Numbered from the stretch's first letter, positions 17,341 to 25,747 are shown. The stretch is 64,000 nucleotides of DNA from CAWDVB01 sp963824105 (GCA_963824105.1 CAWGNN010000010.1:186001-250000), one strand, 5' to 3'. Made by a program: numbers and translations. The notes: generated from the letters alone by a model not told the origin.

Positions 17341-19715
17341 GCGCGGGCCTGGAGGCACACCCGGTCTACGGCGAGGTGCCGCTGGGGCACGGGCCGATGC
17401 GGCGCAAGGAGGATGCGCGCTTCGTCCGGGGACACGGCACCTTCTGTGACGACATCACCCTGCCCGGGATGCTGCACCTGGCCGTCCTCCGGTCCCCGGT
17501 CGCCCACGCCCGGATCGTGTCGGTCGACCCGTCGGCCGCGCTGGCCCACCCCGAGGTCCGGCTGGTGGTGACCGGAACGGACCTGCTCGAACGGGAGCTG
17601 GCCTGGTTCCCCACGCTCGCCCACGACGTCCAGGCCGTTCTCGCGACCGACAAGGTGCGGTTCCAGGGCCAGGAGGTCGCGTTCGTCGTCGCCACGAACC
17701 GCTACGCCGCCCGGGACGCCCTCGAGCTGATCGACGTCGTCTACGACATGCTCGAGCCGGTGGTCGACGTGCGTACGGCGCTGGACCCGGGTCGGCCCCT
17801 CGTGCGGGACGAGATCGAGGGCAGGACCGACAACCAGGTCTTCGCGTGGGAGACCGGCGACGCGGAGGCCACCGCAGCCGCCTTCGAGCGAGCCGAGGTG
17901 GTGGTCTCCCAGGAGATGGTCTACCCCCGGGTGCACCCGGCCCCGCTGGAGACCTGCGGGATCGTGGCCGACCACGACCCGGTCACCGGGAAGCTGACCG
18001 CCTGGGTGACCTCGCAGGCGCCCCACGTGCACAGGGTCCTCTTCTCCCGCTTCTTCGGACTGCCGGAGAACCAGGTGCGGGTCGTCTCGCCCGATGTCGG
18101 AGGTGGCTTCGGCAACAAGGTGCCGATCTATCCGGGCTACCTCTGCGCCATCATCGCCTCGCTTGAGCTCGGCGTGCCGGTGAAGTGGATGGAGGACCGA
18201 GCGGAGAACCTGCTCGCCGGCAGCTTCGCCCGCGACTACGTCATGAGTGGGGAGATCGCGGCCACCAGGGACGGCCGGATCCTCGCGGTCCGTGCCCATG
18301 TGCTGGCCGACCACGGAGCGTTCAACGCGACCGCCGCGCCGTCGAAGTTCCCGGCCGGCTTCTACAGCGTCTTCACCGGGAGCTACGACATCGAGGCCGC
18401 CTACTGTGCGATGACCGCGGTCCACACCAACAAGGCGCCCGGCGGTGTCGCCTACTCGTGCTCGTTCCGCATCACCGAGGCGGTCTATCTCGTCGAGAGG
18501 CTGGTCGACCGGCTCGCCGGCGAGCTGGGCATGGACCCGGTCGAGCTGCGCCGGAAGAACCTCATCACCACGGAGCAGTTCCCTTACCTCACCAAGACCG
18601 GATGGCTCTACGACTCCGGCGACTACCACCGGACCCTCGACGTCGCCCTCGAGCTGGCCGGCTACGAGGAGCTGCGCCGGGAGCAGGCCGAGCGACGCGC
18701 GGCCGGAGAGCTGATGGGGATCGGGGTCTCCTTCTTCACCGAGGCGGTGGGTGCCGGACCCCGCAAGCACATGGATATCGCCGGGCTCGGGATGGCCGAC
18801 GGGGTCGAGCTGACGCTGCTGCCGTCGGGGCAGGCCGTGCTGCGGGTATCGGCGCAGACCCAGGGCCAGGGGCACGAGACGACGTTCGCGCAGATCGTCG
18901 CCGAGGAGCTGGGGATTCCCCCGACCGAGGTCGAGGTCGTTCACGGTGACACCGACGCCACCCCGTTCGGTCTCGGGACCTACGGATCGCGCTCGATCGC
19001 GGTCTCCGGAGCGGCGGCGGTCACCGCTGCGCGACGGATCCAGGAGAAGGCGCGGCAGATCGCGGCCAGCATGCTCGAGGTCGCGCCGCACGACCTGGTG
19101 TGGACCCCCGGTGCCTTCCACGTGGCTCCGGCCCCGGAGCGATCGGTCGGCATCCGGGAGATAGTCGCCGCGGCGTACGGCACCCAGCTCCCCTCGGAGA
19201 TGGAGTCGGGGATGGAGGTCGGGCTGACCTACAACCCGCCCAACCTGACCTTCCCGTACGGCGCCTACATCTGTGTCGTCGACGTCGACCCCGGGACCGC
19301 GGCCGTGACAGTGCGCCGCTTCATCGCCGTCGACGACTGCGGCACCCGGATCAACGAGATGATCGTGGAAGGACAGATCCATCGGGGGCTCACCGACGGG
19401 ATCGGTCTGGCGCTGATGGAGTACATCGGCTTCGACGAGCTGGGCAACCACCTGGCCGGCTCGCTCATGGACTACGCGCTGCCCACCTCGCTCGAGGTGC
19501 CCAACTGGGAGACCGGTGCGACGGTGACGCCGTCGCCGCACCATCCGATCGGCGCGAAGGGGGTCGGCGAGTCGGCGACGATCGGCTCCCTGCCCGCAGT
19601 GGTCAACGCCGTCATGGACGCGCTCGCCCCGCTCGGGGTGAAGCACATCGACATCCCGCTCACCCCGCCGCGGGTGTGGGAGGGGATCGAAGGCAGGTCC
19701 CATCCGCCCATCTGA
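17337..19715 (+). CDS. coxL: CO dehydrogenase large subunit, form I-like, set 1
   Basis: A 792-residue molybdopterin subunit. The active-site loop reads GGVAYSCSFRITEA, placing the copper-ligand cysteine at Cys375; this fits the form I signature AYXCSFR and not the form II signature AYXGAGR. Mo-cofactor contacts are visible as QGQGHETTFAQ and HHPIGAKGVGESAT with the catalytic-base glutamate. The residue before the cysteine is serine, where the second CoxL of this window has arginine. It probably oxidises CO to CO2, possibly with altered kinetics or another substrate. The gene is translationally coupled to coxS and followed by maturation genes. Confidence 0.88.
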   Translation: MSAGLEAHPVYGEVPLGHGPMRRKEDARFVRGHGTFCDDITLPGMLHLAVLRSPVAHARIVSVDPSAALAHPEVRLVVTGTDLLERELAWFPTLAHDVQAVLATDKVRFQGQEVAFVVATNRYAARDALELIDVVYDMLEPVVDVRTALDPGRPLVRDEIEGRTDNQVFAWETGDAEATAAAFERAEVVVSQEMVYPRVHPAPLETCGIVADHDPVTGKLTAWVTSQAPHVHRVLFSRFFGLPENQVRVVSPDVGGGFGNKVPIYPGYLCAIIASLELGVPVKWMEDRAENLLAGSFARDYVMSGEIAATRDGRILAVRAHVLADHGAFNATAAPSKFPAGFYSVFTGSYDIEAAYCAMTAVHTNKAPGGVAYSCSFRITEAVYLVERLVDRLAGELGMDPVELRRKNLITTEQFPYLTKTGWLYDSGDYHRTLDVALELAGYEELRREQAERRAAGELMGIGVSFFTEAVGAGPRKHMDIAGLGMADGVELTLLPSGQAVLRVSAQTQGQGHETTFAQIVAEELGIPPTEVEVVHGDTDATPFGLGTYGSRSIAVSGAAAVTAARRIQEKARQIAASMLEVAPHDLVWTPGAFHVAPAPERSVGIREIVAAAYGTQLPSEMESGMEVGLTYNPPNLTFPYGAYICVVDVDPGTAAVTVRRFIAVDDCGTRINEMIVEGQIHRGLTDGIGLALMEYIGFDELGNHLAGSLMDYALPTSLEVPNWETGATVTPSPHHPIGAKGVGESATIGSLPAVVNAVMDALAPLGVKHIDIPLTPPRVWEGIEGRSHPPI

Positions 19716-19780
19716 CGGGCACACTGGAGACCCGGGCCCGCCAGCACGACCTCAGCAGCAACCAAGAAGGAGGCGCGACC

Positions 19781-20896
19781 ATGCCGGACATGACGCTCGC
19801 CGAGCGCGCGGCCGAACTTGCGCGCCAGCGCACCCCGTACGTGATGGCGACGGTGGTGCGGGCCCAGTCGCCCACCTCGTCACGACCCGGTGACCGGGCC
19901 ATCGTGCTCCCCGACGGCACCATCGAGGGCTTCGTCGGCGGACTGTGCTCCACGGGTTCGGTGAAGGTCGCCTCCCGGGCCGCCCTCGCCGACGGCGAGG
20001 CCGTGCTGCTGCGAATCATGCCCGAGGACGCCCTCGACTTCCCCGAGACGGCGGGAGCGTCGATCGCCGTCAACCCGTGCCTGTCAGGAGGTGCCATGGA
20101 GATCTTCCTCGAGCCGGTGATCCCGGCCCCGATCGTCCACGTGGTCGGTGAGTCCCCGATCGCGCGAGCGCTCCTCGCCCTGGGGGAGCAGGTCGGGTTC
20201 GAGGCCCGCGCCGCGGAGCCTCGTGACTCCGCGGACGGCGCTCTGGCCGTGGTGATCGCCCATCACGGCGGCGACGAGCTCGGCGCGCTCCGGGAGGCGC
20301 TCACCGCCGACGTTCCGTTCATCGGGATTGTGGCCAGCGCGAAGCGGGGCGCGGCGCTGCTGGACGAGTACGGTGTCACCCCCGAGCAGCGCGACCGGAT
20401 CCACACCCCGGTCGGTATCGACATCGGGGCCGAGACGCCGGAGGAGATCGCCCTGTCGATCCTCGCCCAGGTCGTGCGGGCCCGCCGGACCGAGGGGGCG
20501 ATCGCAGCCGCGGCCTCCACCGCCTCCACGGCGGCCGCCGGTCCTCAGCTCGTGGTCGACCCGGTCTGCGGGATGTCCGTGGTGGTCGGTGAGGACACCC
20601 CCCATGCGGTGGTCGACGGTGAGGACTTCTGGTTCTGCTGTCTGGGGTGCCGTGACGGCTACGTCGCGCAGCACGGGGGCGCGGTCGTCACCGCTGCCAC
20701 CTCCCTCACTGCCCCCACGGTGGCTGCCGGTCCTCAGCTCGTGGTCGACCCGGTCTGCGGGATGTCCGTGGTGGTCGGTGAGGACACCCCCCATGCGGTG
20801 GTCGATGGTGAGGACTTCTGGTTCTGCTGCGGCGGCTGCCGGAACACCTACATCAAGCAGCACGGAGGCGAGATCGTGACCGGGACGCCGGGATGA
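19781..20896 (+). CDS. XdhC-family maturation protein fused to two YHS domains
   Basis: A 371-residue fusion. Residues 1-245 are XdhC-like: VVRAQSPTSSRPGDRA, an N-terminal cofactor domain and a C-terminal Rossmann half ending TPVGIDIGAETPEEIALSI. Two copies of a YHS domain follow (about residues 254-300 and 317-365), each with DPVCGMSV and a C-terminal FWFCC[LG]GCR cysteine cluster. YHS domains bind metal and occur in copper and other heavy-metal proteins. As CO dehydrogenase has a Mo-S-Cu site, a metal-delivery role is tempting but unproven. AGAAGGAGG upstream is a near-ideal ribosome site. Its stop overlaps the next start (ATGA). Confidence 0.85.
   Translation: MPDMTLAERAAELARQRTPYVMATVVRAQSPTSSRPGDRAIVLPDGTIEGFVGGLCSTGSVKVASRAALADGEAVLLRIMPEDALDFPETAGASIAVNPCLSGGAMEIFLEPVIPAPIVHVVGESPIARALLALGEQVGFEARAAEPRDSADGALAVVIAHHGGDELGALREALTADVPFIGIVASAKRGAALLDEYGVTPEQRDRIHTPVGIDIGAETPEEIALSILAQVVRARRTEGAIAAAASTASTAAAGPQLVVDPVCGMSVVVGEDTPHAVVDGEDFWFCCLGCRDGYVAQHGGAVVTAATSLTAPTVAAGPQLVVDPVCGMSVVVGEDTPHAVVDGEDFWFCCGGCRNTYIKQHGGEIVTGTPG
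20537..20829. repeat. Near-identical internal duplication of the YHS-domain code
   Basis: Positions 20537-20640 and 20726-20829 match at 103 of 104 bases (the only difference is GAC/GAT), spaced 189 bp = 63 codons, so the frame is kept. The sequence diverges immediately after. The silent-site identity means a recent duplication or gene conversion. Confidence 0.9.
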
Positions 20897-21492
20897 GCTT
20901 CAGCGCGGGACTGGTCCTGGCCGCCGGATCGTCGAAGCGGCTCGGCCGGCCCAAGCAGCTGCTTCCCTGGGGCGACGGCACGCTGCTTGACGCCACGCTC
21001 ACCCGGGTGCGCGAGTGCGGCTTCGACCAGATCGTCGTCACCCTCGGCGGGTCCGCCGACGAGGTGGAGGCGACCGTCGACCTCAGCGGCTGCACGGTGG
21101 TCCGCAACACCGAGTTCACCACCGGCTGCTCGTCGTCCATCGCGGTGGCGCTTCCCCGGATCGACCCGCGTGCGGACGGTTTCGTGCTGATGCTCGGCGA
21201 CCAGCCCTTCATCGCCCCCAGCACGGTTCGAGGCCTGATCGCGGCCGCAGGGGGCAAGCCGATCGCGGTCACGCGCTACCGCGACGGGATCGGCCACCCG
21301 TTCTGGCTCGGCCGGGAGCTCTTCGACGACCTGGCCAACCTCCACGGGGACAAGGGCGTCTGGAAGCTCGTCGACCGGGCGGGGGACGGCCTCACGACGT
21401 ACGACGTCGCCCTCGATGTCCCCGGCGACGTGGACACCTGGGAGGACTACGAGGCCCTCAAGGACGCGGCGGACTCACCCCGCGGCGCGTAG
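20893..21492 (+). CDS. mocA: MocA/MobA-like molybdenum cofactor nucleotidyltransferase
   Basis: A 199-residue NTP-transferase. It starts with the nucleotide-binding loop LVLAAGSSKRLGRPKQLLPWG, and carries LMLGDQPF (metal-binding aspartate) and GHPFWLG. Proteins of this type attach CMP (MocA) or GMP (MobA) to molybdopterin; the cytosine dinucleotide form is the cofactor of CO dehydrogenase, so MocA is the likelier function in this operon. Translationally coupled to the XdhC-YHS gene. A broken copy of its 3' end lies 2 kb downstream (23417-23487). Confidence 0.87.
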   Translation: MSFSAGLVLAAGSSKRLGRPKQLLPWGDGTLLDATLTRVRECGFDQIVVTLGGSADEVEATVDLSGCTVVRNTEFTTGCSSSIAVALPRIDPRADGFVLMLGDQPFIAPSTVRGLIAAAGGKPIAVTRYRDGIGHPFWLGRELFDDLANLHGDKGVWKLVDRAGDGLTTYDVALDVPGDVDTWEDYEALKDAADSPRGA

Positions 21493-21640
21493 GGGTCCTT
21501 GCGGACGAAGCGGTCGCCGGAACCGGGGGCGAGTTGTCTTCCCATGCCGGGGGTCCGACCTTAGTCTGGGCCGCTACGGCCGTCAGCCCCCAGGAGCCCT
21601 TGGGTGAGGCGGGGTGGCTGCTGACTGGATGGGGACTGTC

Positions 21641-23386
21641 GTGCCGCGTGTGCGTCGTTCTTTCGTGGTGTCCGCTGTGGTGGCGCTGTTGGTGTCGGGG
21701 ATCAGCTGGGTCGGTGCCGGGGTCCCGGCACTAGCCGAACAGAACGAGTCGTCGGCCTTCCGGATCGCGGCGTCGTCGATAGCCGCCGCGTCCGACCACA
21801 CGTGCGCCCTGTTGGACGGCGGCACGGTCCGCTGCTGGGGATACGGCTCTCCCGGCCAGCTGGGCTACGACAACACCACCTCCGTCGGCGACGGGGTCGG
21901 GTCGGACCCGTCCATCGGAGCCGCGGGGGATGTCCCGTTGGGCGGCTCGGCCGTCGCGATCACCGCGGGCACCTCCCACACGTGTGCGTTGCTCTTGACC
22001 GGAGCGGTGCGCTGCTGGGGTTTCAACGGCGCCGGTCAGCTGGGCTACGGAAACACCACCACCGTCGGCAACGGGTATGGGCCGTCGATCGAGGTGGCCG
22101 GCGATGTCCCCCTGGGAGGCACCGCTGTCGCGATCTCCGCCGGTGCCTACCACACGTGTGCGTTGCTTTCGGCGGGCGCGGTGCGCTGCTGGGGGCAGAA
22201 CAACGCTGCTCAGCTGGGGTACGGCAACACCCAGACGGTCGGTGATGGAGCCCCCGGTGACAAGTCCATCGTGGACGCCGGTGACGTCCCGCTGGGTGGC
22301 ACGGCGGTTGCGATCGCCGCCGGGTACCACCACACGTGCGCGTTGCTCGCGACAGGTGCGGTGCGCTGTTGGGGTGACAACACCTACGGTCAGCTGGGCT
22401 ACAACACCACCACCTCTGTCGGCGACGGGTCTGGCCCCTCCATCCAGTCCGCGGGGGATGTCCCGCTGGGTGGCACGGCGGTCGCGATCACCGCGGGGGG
22501 TCAGCACACGTGCGCTCTTCTTTCGAACGGCGCCGTGCGCTGTTGGGGCCTCAACGACGCCGGCCAACTGGGGTACAACACCACCACCGATGTCGGGGAC
22601 GGACCCGGGCCGACCATCGAGTCCGCGGGGGACGTCCCGCTGGGTGGCACGGCGCTCGCGATCACCGCAGGGGTCTCCCACACCTGTGCGCTGCTCTCGA
22701 CCGGTGGGGTCCGCTGCTGGGGCGACGGGACCTCCGGCCAGCTGGGCTACGGCAAGGCGGCCAACGTCGGTGACGGGGTCGGCTTCGACAAGTCCATCGA
22801 GACGGCCGGTGATGTCCCCCTTGGTGGCACGGCCGTCGCGATCACCGCCGGTGACAACGACACCTGTGCCCTGCTCGGAAGCGGCGCGGTCCGCTGCTGG
22901 GGCGCCGGCACCGCGGGCCAGCTGGGCTACAACGACACCAGCAACGTCGGGGACGGGTACGGGCCCTCCATCGAAGTGGCCGGCGACGTCCCCGTCGGCG
23001 CTGCCGTCCGCACCCAAGCTAGTCCAAGGCTGACCGCAACCTTCAAGCCCACACGTGACCGCACCAGCCCCTACACGTTCACGCTCCACGGCGCCCTGAC
23101 GGCGACGGTCACCTCACCGTTCCAGCCCGACCCGGCGGTCTGCGGTGGCACCATCGCGATCCTGGTGAAGGCAGGGACCAAGAAGATCCTTGCCAAGACG
23201 GCCTCGGTCGCGGACGCGTGCACCTACCGGACCGCGTTGAAGGTCCCCTTCAAGAAGCTCCCGGCGGCGATGCGGCACCGGATCCTCACTACCACCAAAC
23301 CCGGCATCCTCACCGTCAGGATCCGGTTCACCGGCACGGGGAACCTCAACGCAACCCTGACCAAGCGGCAGATCAAGGTCGGCTAG
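21641..23386 (+). CDS. Secreted RCC1-repeat protein
   Basis: A 581-residue exported protein. An N-terminal signal peptide (MPRVRRSFVVSAVVALLVSG...PALA) is followed by seven tandem repeats of about 55 residues, each carrying HTCALL..GAVRCWG....GQLGY and GDVPLGG, the pattern of RCC1/BLIP-II-type beta-propeller blades. A C-terminal region of about 120 residues (ASPRLTATFKP to the end) resembles an Ig-like domain with a cysteine pair. Such propellers bind proteins outside the cell; the partner here is unknown. GTG 21641 gives the cleanest signal peptide; ATG 21629 and GTG 21614 are in-frame alternatives. It interrupts the cox region and is flanked on both sides by mocA 3'-end sequence. Confidence 0.8.
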   Translation: MPRVRRSFVVSAVVALLVSGISWVGAGVPALAEQNESSAFRIAASSIAAASDHTCALLDGGTVRCWGYGSPGQLGYDNTTSVGDGVGSDPSIGAAGDVPLGGSAVAITAGTSHTCALLLTGAVRCWGFNGAGQLGYGNTTTVGNGYGPSIEVAGDVPLGGTAVAISAGAYHTCALLSAGAVRCWGQNNAAQLGYGNTQTVGDGAPGDKSIVDAGDVPLGGTAVAIAAGYHHTCALLATGAVRCWGDNTYGQLGYNTTTSVGDGSGPSIQSAGDVPLGGTAVAITAGGQHTCALLSNGAVRCWGLNDAGQLGYNTTTDVGDGPGPTIESAGDVPLGGTALAITAGVSHTCALLSTGGVRCWGDGTSGQLGYGKAANVGDGVGFDKSIETAGDVPLGGTAVAITAGDNDTCALLGSGAVRCWGAGTAGQLGYNDTSNVGDGYGPSIEVAGDVPVGAAVRTQASPRLTATFKPTRDRTSPYTFTLHGALTATVTSPFQPDPAVCGGTIAILVKAGTKKILAKTASVADACTYRTALKVPFKKLPAAMRHRILTTTKPGILTVRIRFTGTGNLNATLTKRQIKVG

Positions 23387-23416
23387 ACCTGCCCGTCTCC
23401 CCGGGCATTCCGCGCC

Positions 23417-23487
23417 GGGGGAGGGCGTCACGACGTAGGACGTCGACCTCGACGTGGACACCTGGGAGGACTACGAGGCCCTCAAGG
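23417..23487 (+). pseudogene. Relic of a mocA-like 3' end
   Basis: This stretch aligns with 21381-21464 inside mocA: the block GACGTGGACACCTGGGAGGA and the following CTACGAGGCCCTCAAGG are identical. The relic has a 12-bp deletion, a 1-bp indel and a TAG where mocA has TAC. It is not translated in any obvious gene. It marks the right border of the segment that holds the RCC1 gene. Confidence 0.8.
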
Positions 23488-23618
23488 CCGACGCGCTGAG
23501 TCCTTCTCCGGGGTGTGCACGCTGTCACCCGATTCTCCTGCGACACGCCAGTTCCCGGCCCCCAAGAGGGGAGAGTCGGGTGACCCCCGGGTACGCCGCG
23601 ACGGGATCGCCGTGGGGT

Positions 23619-24569
23619 TCAGCTCCAGAGGGTGACGTAGACCGAGGGCGTGAACCGCTTGATCGGCACCCCGCTGCCGCGGAGCATGCCCTGGATCGCG
23701 ACCGGCGTGGACAGGAACTGCAGCAGTTGGGCCACGGGTGAGAGCCGGTCAGCCGGGAGGCAGCGTGCCGCCCAGGTGACCCGCAGCTTCGTGGTGAGCC
23801 CGGCCACCGGCACGATCCGGCCGGCCGCCACGTCGGACTTGGCGGCGAACATCACCGCGAGGGAGAGCCCGTTCGACCGCTTGGCCTCGTCGAGCGCGGC
23901 TGCCTCGGACTGGAAGATGCGCTGGTTCTCTTCGGGGACGGCCAGCCGCTCCAGCATCTCCTGCACCTCGCAGGAGGCTCCGATCGCCGTGGGCCCCAGC
24001 AGCCAGATCGCCTCGGTGAGCTGCTTGGCCGTCACGTGCTCCTGGGAGAAGGGGTGCTCCGGGCCGGTGACCACCTGCAGGTCGAAGGCGAGGAACGGCT
24101 TCTGCACGAACCCGACCGGATCGTGCATGGCCGGGCCGATCGCCACGTCGATGGCGCGGGACAACAGCAGCGAGTCCAGATCCTCGGCCAGATGCACGCT
24201 CAGCTCGATGTCGAGCTCCTTGGCCCGCGCGGTGAACTGCTCGATCAGGCCGGGCGCCGCGTGCTCGGCGAACATGCTGGTCGCACCGATCCTCAGCAGG
24301 TCCCGGCCCTCGGAGGCATGGGAGACCTCGGCGATGGTCTGCTCCTGCAGGCCCAGAATCTCCACTGCCCGCGTCGCCAGCCGGAGGCCCCCCGGGGTGA
24401 ACGCGATGCCGGACCGGGTGCGCTGGAACAGCTTGTCCCCGAGCTCTTTGCGCAGCTGGGCCACATGCATGGAAATGGCCGACTCGGTGAGGTGGAGCTC
24501 CGCGGCGGCCTGCTTGACCGATCCGCAACGGACAAGCGTCGCGAACGCCCGCAGCTGGGAGGGGGTCAC
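23619..24569 (-). CDS. LysR-family regulator (left member of divergent pair)
   Basis: A 316-residue LysR-type activator/repressor. The winged HTH spans residues 1-60 (VTPSQLRAFATLVRCGSVKQ, AAAELHLTESAISMHVAQLR), followed by a substrate-binding domain with GPEHPFS and the C-terminal ending SVYVTLWS. GTG 24569 is the natural start of the HTH. It is divergent from a clear paralogue at 24745 (same VTPxQLRAF start and VTLWS end). Lying between the two CO dehydrogenase operons, the pair probably controls them; LysR regulators of the CbbR type often govern CO and CO2 metabolism. The inducer is unknown. Confidence 0.87.
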   Translation of the reverse strand: MTPSQLRAFATLVRCGSVKQAAAELHLTESAISMHVAQLRKELGDKLFQRTRSGIAFTPGGLRLATRAVEILGLQEQTIAEVSHASEGRDLLRIGATSMFAEHAAPGLIEQFTARAKELDIELSVHLAEDLDSLLLSRAIDVAIGPAMHDPVGFVQKPFLAFDLQVVTGPEHPFSQEHVTAKQLTEAIWLLGPTAIGASCEVQEMLERLAVPEENQRIFQSEAAALDEAKRSNGLSLAVMFAAKSDVAAGRIVPVAGLTTKLRVTWAARCLPADRLSPVAQLLQFLSTPVAIQGMLRGSGVPIKRFTPSVYVTLWS

Positions 24570-24666
24570 ACGGCACAACCTAGGACATCCCCGGCGGTGG
24601 GACGGTGGCCCAACGTCGGAGGCGAGACGGCAAGATGGGTCTGGGGGCGACAGCAGGGCCGATTCA

Positions 24667-24722
24667 GGGCTGCCGACACTGGGCTGCCGACACTGGGCTG
24701 CCGACACAGGGCTGCCGACACA
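24667..24722. repeat. Four tandem 14-bp repeats between divergent lysR genes
   Basis: GGGCTGCCGACACT at 24667-24680 and 24681-24694, then GGGCTGCCGACACA at 24695-24708 and 24709-24722, followed by a partial fifth unit GGGCTGACAGGG. The array ends 22 bp before the GTG of the right-hand LysR gene. It could be a set of regulator sites or a length-variable spacer. Confidence 0.85.
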
Positions 24723-24744
24723 GGGCTGACAGGGGAGTGACAGG

Positions 24745-25701
24745 GTGACGCCGACACAGCTGCGCGCCTTCGTCGCCGTGGTCCGGCTGGGCTCGGTGAA
24801 GGCGGCCGCCGCCGAGCTGGGCGTCTCCGAGGCTGCTGTCTCCTTGCACGTCTCGCAGCTGCGCAAGGAGCTGGGCGACAAGCTCTTCGTCCGCAGCGCC
24901 TCCGGGCTCGCCTTTACCCCGGGCGGGCTCCGTCTGGCCAGCCGGGCCGTGGAGATGCTCGGCCTGCAGGAGCGCACCGTGATGGAGGTCCGGCAGGCCG
25001 GCGAGGGGCGTCGGCTGCTCCGGCTCGGGGCCACCAGCCTCTTCGCGGAGTACGCCGCCCCCGGGCTGATCGAGCAGTTCACCGACCACGTGCGGGACCT
25101 CGACGTCGAGCTGAGCATCGTCCGGTCGCAACGGACTCCGGTCCTGTTACACGACCGGGTCGTGGATGCCGCGGTGACCACCATGTCGCATGACGCGATT
25201 CCCGAGCTGGACTGCCGGCTGATCCTGAAGTACCAGGTCATCGCCCTCGCCGGCCCCGGCCACCCCATCCTCGGAGTGCCCCCCACCTCCTCGTTGCTAC
25301 GCCGACAGCGCTGGCTGCTCGGGCCGTCGGCCACCGAGCAGGGCGGGGCGGTAAGCGCGCTGCTGGCCCGTCTCCGGGTGGACGAGGAGCGGGTGCAGAT
25401 CTTCCAGAGCCACGCCGCGGCGGTCGAGGAGGTCAAGCGTGGTCACGGAGTGACCCTGCTCCCGTCGTTCGCGGTCAAACAGGACCTCTCCGACGGCGGT
25501 CTGGTCCAGATCACCGGGTCGCACCTGGAGGGCCAGGGGTCCTGGCATCTCTCGACGCTCGCGGCCGGCAACGCCTCGGCGGCGTCGCGGGAGCTTGCCG
25601 CCTTCTCCAGCCGGACCCGGGCTACCCAGGCGATGCTGCGCGGGCGCGGTGCGACGTACGGCCGGTTCCGGCCGACGGTGCACGTGACGCTCTGGAGCTG
25701 A
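24745..25701 (+). CDS. LysR-family regulator (right member of divergent pair)
   Basis: A 318-residue LysR-type regulator with HTH VTPTQLRAFVAVVRLGSVKA and AAAELGVSEAAVSLHVSQLR, and an effector domain with AGPGHPILG and the same VHVTLWS terminus as its divergent paralogue. The start at GTG 24745 lies directly after the 14-bp repeat array. It is followed after 117 bp by the second CO dehydrogenase operon on the same strand, with palindromic sequences in between, so it is the prime candidate for its regulator. No inducer can be named. Confidence 0.87.
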   Translation: MTPTQLRAFVAVVRLGSVKAAAAELGVSEAAVSLHVSQLRKELGDKLFVRSASGLAFTPGGLRLASRAVEMLGLQERTVMEVRQAGEGRRLLRLGATSLFAEYAAPGLIEQFTDHVRDLDVELSIVRSQRTPVLLHDRVVDAAVTTMSHDAIPELDCRLILKYQVIALAGPGHPILGVPPTSSLLRRQRWLLGPSATEQGGAVSALLARLRVDEERVQIFQSHAAAVEEVKRGHGVTLLPSFAVKQDLSDGGLVQITGSHLEGQGSWHLSTLAAGNASAASRELAAFSSRTRATQAMLRGRGATYGRFRPTVHVTLWS

Positions 25702-25718
25702 TCGGCTCATCGCGGCTT

Positions 25719-25747
25719 CACAAGCGATCGCTTAATTGGCGATTGTG
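25719..25747. promoter_or_regulatory. Nested palindromes upstream of the second cox operon
   Basis: The perfect 12-mer palindrome AAGCGATCGCTT (25722-25733) overlaps ATCGC-N7-GCGAT (25727-25743) and CACAA...TTGTG (25719-25747). This A+T-rich, symmetric patch lies between the LysR stop (25701) and the first operon start (25819). It resembles a LysR site, though the spacing does not match the T-N11-A rule exactly. Confidence 0.5.

Noticed and set aside
17241..19724. Long minus-strand open frame opposite coxL of set 1
   Set aside because: Same reason: antisense shadow with Gly/Arg/His-rich sequence and no motif.
21641..23386. RCC1 repeats as a recent DNA-level tandem duplication
   Set aside because: The seven repeats are alike in protein but differ at many bases, so they are an old propeller architecture, not a recent expansion.
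24667..24722. Tandem 14-bp repeats as a plasmid or phage origin (iterons)
   Set aside because: No replication initiator is nearby; the array is between two regulator genes.
23619..25436. A single long minus-strand gene extending the left LysR gene to 25436
   Set aside because: The extra upstream part lies antisense to the right LysR gene and has no domain; GTG 24569 begins the helix-turn-helix correctly.
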